Shown piece after piece: positions 22,132 to 29,297 of a stretch of 29,297 bases of DNA (positions within the stretch are counted from its first letter, which is position 1; each line of letters starts with the position of its first letter). The translations under genes and the position numbers were made by a program. The DNA is from CAZBWP01 sp964630265 (GTDB lineage: Bacteria; Pseudomonadota; Alphaproteobacteria; Rhodospirillales; Defluviicoccaceae): assembly GCA_964630265.1 (NCBI GenBank), contig CAZVRW010000041.1, positions 1 through 29,297 of the forward strand, given 5' to 3'. A model generated the notes under the pieces. The model made no database searches and was not told the origin of the DNA. It worked only from the letters and a program-made list of their open reading frames with translations.

Positions 22132-22782
22132 TCAGATGGTGCGATCGTCGAGCAGCGGCGGCAACCAGGTGAGATCGGGGATGCGGTGCGTCTTGGGCGG
22201 AAACGGGTCGGGATCGCCGTCGCGCACCCGGCCGACGAAGCCGATGCCGGCCGCCGTCGCTGCCTGCAGATCGGCGAGACCGTCGCCGACCATCAGCGCG
22301 CGCGCCGGGTCGATGCGGTACGTCCTCAGCAGATCATGCAGGACCGCCGCCTTGCCGGGCGGCGAGCCGAAGACGCCTTGGAAATAGTGCGCCATGTTGC
22401 GCGCGGCGACGATGCGCTCCAGTTCCGCCTGCGGCGTCGCCGAGACGATGAACAGCGACGGCGTGCCGGCGTGGCCCCAGAGGAACGATTCGGCGCCGGG
22501 CACGAAATCCGCGGCAACCACCTGCCCCTCGACCATGGTGCCGAACCGGTCGCTGAGCCGGCGCACCTCTTCGTCACTCGGCACGCGGCCGAGGAGGCGC
22601 TCGTGGCAGTGGCGAATGCGCTCGCCCCGCGGCACGCCGGTGGTGGCGCGATAGTGGGCGACCGCCGCGTCGGCGACGGCCTCGCCGAAGGGGGCGTAGA
22701 GCCCGCGGAACGCGGCGACCTTGGCGTCCAGGGAGTCCACCAGGGTCCCGTCGAAATCGAAAAACAGCACCGCGACCGCCAT
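22132..22782 (-). CDS. HAD-superfamily phosphatase
   Basis: A 216-residue cytoplasmic hydrolase of the HAD superfamily, phosphoglycolate-phosphatase-like group. Motif I is FFDFDGTLVDS with nucleophile Asp9 and acid/base Asp11. Motif II is VSATP (Ser114). A Lys in SPPGKAAVL serves as motif III. Motif IV is MVGDGLADLQAA (Asp167, Asp171). The region between motifs I and II forms a small helical cap. The substrate cannot be assigned. AAGAGG seven bases before the ATG supports the start. It lies upstream of rnd on the same strand, so the two may share a transcript, and diverges from aspS. Confidence 0.9.
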   Translation of the reverse strand: MAVAVLFFDFDGTLVDSLDAKVAAFRGLYAPFGEAVADAAVAHYRATTGVPRGERIRHCHERLLGRVPSDEEVRRLSDRFGTMVEGQVVAADFVPGAESFLWGHAGTPSLFIVSATPQAELERIVAARNMAHYFQGVFGSPPGKAAVLHDLLRTYRIDPARALMVGDGLADLQAATAAGIGFVGRVRDGDPDPFPPKTHRIPDLTWLPPLLDDRTI

Positions 22783-22851
22783 GGCCGGCCTCTTATCGCG
22801 AAGTCGCCGGTGACGGCAAGGGATCCTTCACCTCTGGCCCTTAGCCTCCGC

Positions 22852-22882
22852 TTGACAAACGGCGGCACCCGGTGTCGGGTGC
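22852..22882 (+). promoter_or_regulatory. Possible aspS promoter with overlapping dyad
   Basis: A consensus -35 TTGACA is at 22852-22857, about 65 bases before the aspS start. A -10 at 17 bases spacing would be TCGGGT, which is poor. The perfect inverted repeat GCACCCG-GTGT-CGGGTGC (22865-22882) covers the spacer and could be an operator or a leader stem-loop. Only the -35 and the dyad are seen; function is inferred. Confidence 0.3.
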
Positions 22883-22922
22883 GCCGACGAGTCGTTCCGG
22901 TCTCACGCTTTTCGGGTCAGCC

Positions 22923-24722
22923 ATGCATCCTTTCCGCTCCCACACGTGTGGCGCGTTGCGCCTCGAACATGTCGACTTCGTCGTGCGCCTGTCCGGCTGG
23001 GTTCACCGCAAGCGCGACCACGGCGGTCTCCTGTTCGTCGACCTGCGCGACCATTACGGCGTGACGCAGTGCGTCATCGAGCGGGAGAGTCCGCTGTTCG
23101 CCGAGATCGAGGCGACGCGCCCGGAGAGTGTCGTCACCATCGACGGCCACGTCGTCGCGCGCAGCGACGAGACGGTCAACGCCGCCCTGCCGACCGGCCA
23201 CATCGAGGTGCGCATTGACGCCTTCAAGGTCGAGGCACCGGCCGAGCCGCTGCCGATGCCGGTGTTCGGCGAGGTCGAGTACGGCGAGGAGACGCGGCTG
23301 CGCTATCGCTTCCTCGACCTGCGCCGCGACCGGCCGCACGCCAACATCGTGCTGCGCAGCGCCGTCATCGCTTCGATCCGCCGGCGGATGACCGAGGCCG
23401 GCTTCCTGGAGATGCAGACGCCGATCCTCACCGCCTCGTCGCCGGAGGGCGCCCGCGACTACCTGGTGCCGAGCCGCCAGCACCCCGGCCTGTTCTACGC
23501 GCTGCCGCAGGCGCCGCAGCAGTTCAAGCAGCTGCTGATGGCATCGGGCTTCGACCGCTACTTTCAGATCGCGCCGTGCTTCCGCGACGAGGACGCCCGC
23601 GCCGACCGCTCACCGGGCGAGTTCTACCAGCTGGATTACGAGATGGCGTTCGCCACCCAGGACGACGTGTTCGGCGCCATCGAGCCGGTGTTGAGCGGCA
23701 TCTTCGAGGAGTTCGGCGGTGGCCGCGCCGTGACGCCGCCGCCGTATCCGCGCTTGGCCTACGACGAGGCCATGCTGCGCTACGGCTCGGACAAGCCGGA
23801 CCTGCGCAACCCGCTCACCATCTGCGATGTCACCGAGGTGTACCGCGGCTCGGACTTCGGGCTGTTCGCCCGCAACGTCGACAAAGGGGCGGTGATCCGC
23901 GCCATCCGCGCGCCCGGCGCGGCCGGCCAGCCCCGCAGCTTCTTCGACAAGCTGAACGACTGGGCGCGCGCCGAGGGGGCCGGCGGCCTCGGCTACATCA
24001 TCTTCGAGGCGGCCGGCGCCAAGGGGCCGATCGCCAAGCACCTGGACGACGACCGCCTCGCCCGCCTGCGCGCCGCCACGGCGGCGGCCGATGGCGATGC
24101 GGTGTTCTTCGTCTCGGCGCCGAAGCGGGCGGCGGAGAAGTTCGCCGGTTTCGCCCGCGACCGCATCTGTGACGACCTGGGGCTGCGCGCCAGTGGACGC
24201 TTCGACTTTCTCTGGATCGTCGACTACCCCCTCTACGAGCTCAACGAGGACACCGGCCAGATCGAATTCAGCCACAACCCGTTCTCCATGCCCCAGGGCG
24301 GCATGGCGGCGCTGGAGAGCCAGGACCCGCTGACCATCAAGGCGTTCCAGTACGACATCGTCTGCAACGGCGTCGAGCTGTCGTCGGGGGCGATCCGCAA
24401 CCACCGCCCGGACATCATGATCAAGGCCTTCGCCATCGCCGGCTATTCGGAGGAAGAGACGACGGCGCGCTTCGGCGGCCTGTTCAACGCCTTCCGCTAC
24501 GGCGCCCCGCCGCATGGCGGCTGCGCCCCCGGGATCGACCGCATCGTCATGATGCTGGCCGACGAGCCGAACCTGCGCGAGATCATCGCCTTCCCCATGA
24601 ACCAGATGGCCCAGGACCTGCTGATGGGCGCCCCGGCGCCGGTGGACCCGAAGCGGCTGAAGGAGTTGTCGCTCCGTCTCGACCTGCCGAAACCGAAGGC
24701 GACGGGCACCGGCGGCGGCTGA
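22923..24722 (+). CDS. aspS: Aspartyl-tRNA synthetase, probably non-discriminating
   Basis: A class II aminoacyl-tRNA synthetase of 599 residues, normal for bacterial AspRS. It has an N-terminal anticodon-binding OB fold starting MHPFRSHTCGALRL. Motif 2 is CFRDEDARADRSPGEFYQLD, and motif 3 is GAPPHGGCAPGIDRIVMML. The bacterial GAD insertion lies between them. In the OB fold, GWVHRKRDHGG has His33 where discriminating enzymes such as E. coli have Leu. His at this place is a known mark of non-discriminating AspRS, which also forms Asp-tRNA(Asn) for GatCAB. The ATG at 22923 begins the OB fold; no strong ribosome binding site is seen. Confidence 0.97.
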   Translation: MHPFRSHTCGALRLEHVDFVVRLSGWVHRKRDHGGLLFVDLRDHYGVTQCVIERESPLFAEIEATRPESVVTIDGHVVARSDETVNAALPTGHIEVRIDAFKVEAPAEPLPMPVFGEVEYGEETRLRYRFLDLRRDRPHANIVLRSAVIASIRRRMTEAGFLEMQTPILTASSPEGARDYLVPSRQHPGLFYALPQAPQQFKQLLMASGFDRYFQIAPCFRDEDARADRSPGEFYQLDYEMAFATQDDVFGAIEPVLSGIFEEFGGGRAVTPPPYPRLAYDEAMLRYGSDKPDLRNPLTICDVTEVYRGSDFGLFARNVDKGAVIRAIRAPGAAGQPRSFFDKLNDWARAEGAGGLGYIIFEAAGAKGPIAKHLDDDRLARLRAATAAADGDAVFFVSAPKRAAEKFAGFARDRICDDLGLRASGRFDFLWIVDYPLYELNEDTGQIEFSHNPFSMPQGGMAALESQDPLTIKAFQYDIVCNGVELSSGAIRNHRPDIMIKAFAIAGYSEEETTARFGGLFNAFRYGAPPHGGCAPGIDRIVMMLADEPNLREIIAFPMNQMAQDLLMGAPAPVDPKRLKELSLRLDLPKPKATGTGGG

Positions 24723-24741
24723 CGCGCGGGCGGCCGGCGGC

Positions 24742-24789
24742 AACGCTTTGGGCGACCGGAACGCTTTGGGCGACCGGAACGCTTTGGGC
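24742..24789 (+). repeat. 18-nt tandem repeat after aspS
   Basis: AACGCTTTGGGCGACCGG occurs twice in full (24742-24759, 24760-24777) and is followed by its first 12 bases (24778-24789). It begins about 20 bases after the aspS stop. It may form part of the aspS transcript end, but no function is known. Confidence 0.85.
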
Positions 24790-24814
24790 AACAGTGTTGC
24801 CAAATGTTGCCAGA
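24787..24814 (+). repeat. Inverted repeat plus direct repeat with GTTGCC
   Basis: GGCAAC-AGT-GTTGCC (24787-24801) is a perfect inverted repeat with a three-base loop. TGTTGCCAAA (24795-24804) is followed directly by TGTTGCCAGA (24805-24814), so the right arm is also repeated in tandem. This overlaps the end of the 18-nt repeat. Possible uses are a transcript-end structure or a protein binding site. Confidence 0.7.
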
Positions 24815-24854
24815 AAACGCCGCCTGCTGATCGGTTTTTGACGCGTTTTTCACG

Positions 24855-24899
24855 ATCAACCCGTTGATAATGCTCGATTCACCGCGTTTCGGCGGTGAA
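24855..24899. repeat. Two perfect palindromes in the aspS downstream spacer
   Basis: ATCAAC-CC-GTTGAT (24855-24868) and TTCACCGC-GTTTCG-GCGGTGAA (24878-24899) are perfect inverted repeats nine bases apart. The second has an 8-bp stem and a six-base loop, followed by AAAA on this strand, so it would read as a stem preceded by TTTT on the other. Neither is a classic terminator. Confidence 0.7.
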
Positions 24900-24909
24900 A
24901 ATGTCGGTT

Positions 24910-24939
24910 TATGTAGGATTATGTAGGAAAAAGTAGGAT
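24910..24939 (+). repeat. Three tandem 10-nt TATGTAGGAT-like units
   Basis: TATGTAGGAT, TATGTAGGAA and AAAGTAGGAT lie directly in tandem, one helical turn apart, just after the 8-bp palindrome. Such phased sites often bind a regulator cooperatively; iterons are another possibility. No regulator is encoded nearby and the function is unknown. Confidence 0.75.
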
Positions 24940-25082
24940 TTTCCGCCGGCACCATGCCGCCCGCTGGCCGCAGCGTGTCACGCTGACCCCAACTTTTTCC
25001 ATATATCCGCGAGAACAATCCGGGCAACCCGGTCGCAACCACGAGGCCGTTGCGCTGGCATTTCGCTGAACCTTGGGATGAG

Positions 25083-25128
25083 AGCAGGATTCATGCGTTT
25101 GATGGTTTCCATCGAACGCGATCCTGCT
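25083..25128. repeat. Long imperfect inverted repeat (hairpin)
   Basis: AGCAGGAT (25083-25090) pairs with ATCCTGCT (25121-25128). After a 4/1 internal loop, GCGTT pairs with AACGC, T with G, and GATGG with CCATC around a TTT loop. This gives about 19 pairs in 46 bases, by far the strongest stem-loop I see in the window. It lies 122 bases beyond the stop of the minus-strand gene at 25250 and has no T-run. Confidence 0.8.
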
Positions 25129-25179
25129 GTGGCAGCGGCGCGCCGTCCACCGGGGCGCCGAGCGACATGGCCGACGACT

Positions 25180-25203
25180 GAGCGGGAGCGGGAGCGGGAG
25201 CGC
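25180..25203. repeat. 6-nt tandem repeat GAGCGG
   Basis: Four units, three GAGCGG and one GAGCGC, follow one another. They are next to an alternating CG/CA stretch. Noncoding; likely a simple-sequence repeat. Confidence 0.7.
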
Positions 25204-25249
25204 GCACGCGCGCCCACGGCAGCGCCCTTCAGCGCCGGGCCGGCGGTTC

Positions 25250-26077
25250 TCAGTCGGGGGCTTGGTCGACGCGGACGGCGAGGTCGACGAGGCGACCGAA
25301 GCCCTCGCTGATGGCGCCGGCGGCCGCGTGCGTCGGCGCATCCTCGGCGAACATGGACGGATCGAACACCATCTGGCGCGGCCCGGCGAAGGTGAGCAGG
25401 GTGACTCGGATGCCCTCCGGACGGCCGGTGGCGCGGGCCGCCGGTTCGGGCGTCCAATAGGTCAGGCGCTGGCCGCCGGCGAGGATCGCGTCGGTGATCG
25501 CCAGCGATGCCGGGTCGTTCGCCGTCTCCCAGAAGACGCCGCGACCGGTGGCGTCGAGGATCCGCCAGCGGCCGTCGGCGTAAGCGGCGAGATACTCGAC
25601 GCCGGTGTCGACCGGCACCTCGTAGACGACACCGCGCACCTGATCGGCGATGGATGCCGGAGGCACCTCGCCCAGCCGGCGCAGATTGGCCCAGGCCCAG
25701 AGCGCCACGGCGGTGGTGCTGTCGCCGCCCTGGAGGATGGACCGGAGGGCGGCCGTGGCCGCGGCGGTATCGCCCCGCGCCCGCGCGTCGCGGGCCTGTC
25801 GGAACTGCCGCCACGGCGCCAACTCCGGCGCGTCGCCGATTTCGGCGATGGCCATCACCTCGTCCAGGGTGGGCTCGCCGAACAGGCCGGAGAGGAACGC
25901 CCGCGGATCGGCGCTGCCGCCGGCCGCTTCCGTTGCCGCCGCGTCCGCCGCAGACGGCGTCGGTGCCGTCACCGCCACCCATGCCAGGGCCAGCAGCAGG
26001 GTGGCCACCAAGCGGCGCGAACGACGACCGGGCGACGGGGCGGTGGCAATCATCATCGGCGGCGTTGCGGAAACCAT
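25250..26077 (-). CDS. Exported protein of unknown function
   Basis: A 275-residue protein with an N-terminal export signal (about residues 18-44, RRLVATLLLALAWVAVTAPT, cleavage near SAADA). The mature part starts with a helical section (PRAFLSGLFGEPTLDEVMAI, then FRQARDARARGDTAAATAAL, reminiscent of a single TPR). It continues with strand-rich sequence such as VEYLAAYADGRWRILDATGR, LTYWTPEPAARATG and RVTLLTFAGPRQMVFDPS. I recognise no named domain or catalytic motif. The ATG at 26077 has GGGG seven bases upstream; two later Met codons are alternatives. It lies 66 bases after metH on the same strand and may share its transcript. Confidence 0.65.
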   Translation of the reverse strand: MVSATPPMMIATAPSPGRRSRRLVATLLLALAWVAVTAPTPSAADAAATEAAGGSADPRAFLSGLFGEPTLDEVMAIAEIGDAPELAPWRQFRQARDARARGDTAAATAALRSILQGGDSTTAVALWAWANLRRLGEVPPASIADQVRGVVYEVPVDTGVEYLAAYADGRWRILDATGRGVFWETANDPASLAITDAILAGGQRLTYWTPEPAARATGRPEGIRVTLLTFAGPRQMVFDPSMFAEDAPTHAAAGAISEGFGRLVDLAVRVDQAPD

Positions 26078-26143
26078 TGGCGTTCCCCGGCAATCGGTTC
26101 TTGTTCGGCAGCGTGGGCGGGGCGGCGCCGGCCCGGCGCGCCG

Positions 26144-28785
<2,642 letters not shown>

Positions 28786-28789
<4 letters not shown>

Positions 28790-29297
28790 GAGGCGATTTC
28801 GAACGGTTCGAGGCCGGAGAGGCGAAGGCGCCGCGGCACCTCCGGCACCGGACGGGGCGGCAGCCCGTCGACGGCGTCGGCAATGGCGCGAATGTGCTCC
28901 GGCGTGGTGCCGCAGCAGCCGCCGACGATGTTGAGCAGGCCGTGCTCGGCCCACTCGCGCAGCTCAACCCGCATCTCCTCCGGCGTCTCGTCGTACTCGC
29001 CGAACTCGTTGGGCAGGCCGGCGTTGGGATAGGCCAGCACCCGGGTGTCCGCCACCCGGGCAAGGTCGGTGATGAACGGGCGCATCTGCTCCGCGCCCAG
29101 GGCACAGTTGAGACCCACCGCGAACGGTCCGGCATGTTGGACCGAAATCCAGAACGCTTCCGGCGTCTGACCCGAGAGATTTCGCCCCGAAAGATCGGTG
29201 ATGGTGCCGGAGACCAGCACCGGCAGGCGGAGCCCACGCGCTTCCAACACCTCCGCGATCGCATCTTGCCGCGCATGGACGTCTCGCTCCCGCCTTG
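28786..29297 (-). CDS. metH: Methionine synthase, homocysteine-binding part (5' end outside window)
   Basis: The C-terminal part of a homocysteine S-methyltransferase domain. It has LPVLVSGTITDLSGRNLSGQ, AVGLNCALGAEQMRPFI and LAYPNAGLPNEFGEYDETPE. The zinc-binding Cys pair is in NIVGGCCGTTPEHI, and an earlier zinc Cys is in GLNCALG. It supplies the half missing from the downstream gene, whose GTG start overlaps its stop. The frame stays open to the window edge, so the N-terminal part lies beyond it. A GTG at 29250 is an internal Val and not the start. The 15 codons before it lack the ETxxDTLNAKAA-like motif I would expect. Confidence 0.9.

Larger units (their letters stand above)
24723..25249. 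other. Gene-free, repeat-rich spacer between aspS and a convergent gene
   Basis: About 530 bases without a credible gene lie between the ends of two convergent genes. The stretch 24790-25080 is much richer in A and T than the genes around it. It holds several direct and inverted repeats, listed separately. Open frames crossing it run antisense into aspS or have no recognisable domain. No terminator with a T-run is seen. Confidence 0.7.

Noticed and set aside
24497..25042. 181-codon minus-strand frame starting in the repeat-rich spacer and running antisense into aspS
   Set aside because: Its second half is antisense to the conserved end of AspRS, its first half covers repeats, and no ribosome binding site or domain is seen. 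A short peptide from the spacer cannot be fully excluded.
25078..25311. 77-codon plus-strand frame across the long hairpin and the GAGCGG repeat
   Set aside because: Sequence is made of repeat-coded Arg/Glu and no ribosome binding site precedes it.

Overview
The window is high-GC chromosomal DNA from a flagellated alphaproteobacterium, most likely Rhodospirillales-like. This rests on the flgF-flgG-flgA-flgH order, the fliL-fliM-DUF6468-motE-like order, a methionine synthase split into two overlapping genes, an AspRS of the non-discriminating type, and TTAA-N7-TTAA (CtrA-like) sequences near flagellar genes. Two runs of exactly 100 N are scaffold joins. Both are flanked by the same sequence on each side (34 and 55 nt), so they look like unmerged contig overlaps, not missing genes. 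No rRNA, tRNA, CRISPR array, insertion sequence or prophage was seen.

Layout. 1-1750: a minus-strand MoaD/ThiS-like sulfur carrier with a small unknown partner, and a secreted PhoD-type phosphoesterase. 1826-5142: flagellar rod and L-ring genes flgF, flgG, flgA, flgH (minus). 5143-5489: divergent control region. 5490-13760: a plus-strand unit of fliL, fliM, a DUF6468 membrane coiled-coil protein, a MotE-like protein, two MotB-like/OmpA-like proteins (only the second keeps the ion-binding Asp) and a 1187-residue exported protein with AMIN-like repeats and a helical TPR-like region. 13885-15170: speD-speE (spermidine synthesis). 15190-17261 (minus): an FlhB C-terminal-domain homologue, fliO and fliP in ATGA overlaps, then an Hsp20 gene with its own likely promoter. 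17400-20663: an SGNH hydrolase, an alpha/beta hydrolase behind an AT-rich spacer, a lipoprotein and an SDR oxidoreductase. 20872-22782: RNase D and a HAD phosphatase (minus). 22923-24722: aspS. 24723-25249: a gene-free, repeat- and hairpin-rich spacer. 25250-29297 (minus): an exported unknown protein and split metH, whose first gene runs off the window.

How the genes fit together. Most of the left half builds or energises the flagellum: rod and L-ring (FlgF, G, A, H), export gate (FliP, FliO, FlhB-C-like), switch (FliM) and a stator-associated set (FliL, DUF6468, MotE-like, two MotB-like proteins, large TPR/AMIN protein). That last set is the best candidate here for a poorly described system: a periplasmic stator-scaffold module co-transcribed with fliL and fliM, without motA nearby. 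The rest is housekeeping metabolism. All functional statements come from motif recognition by eye; no database search was run.
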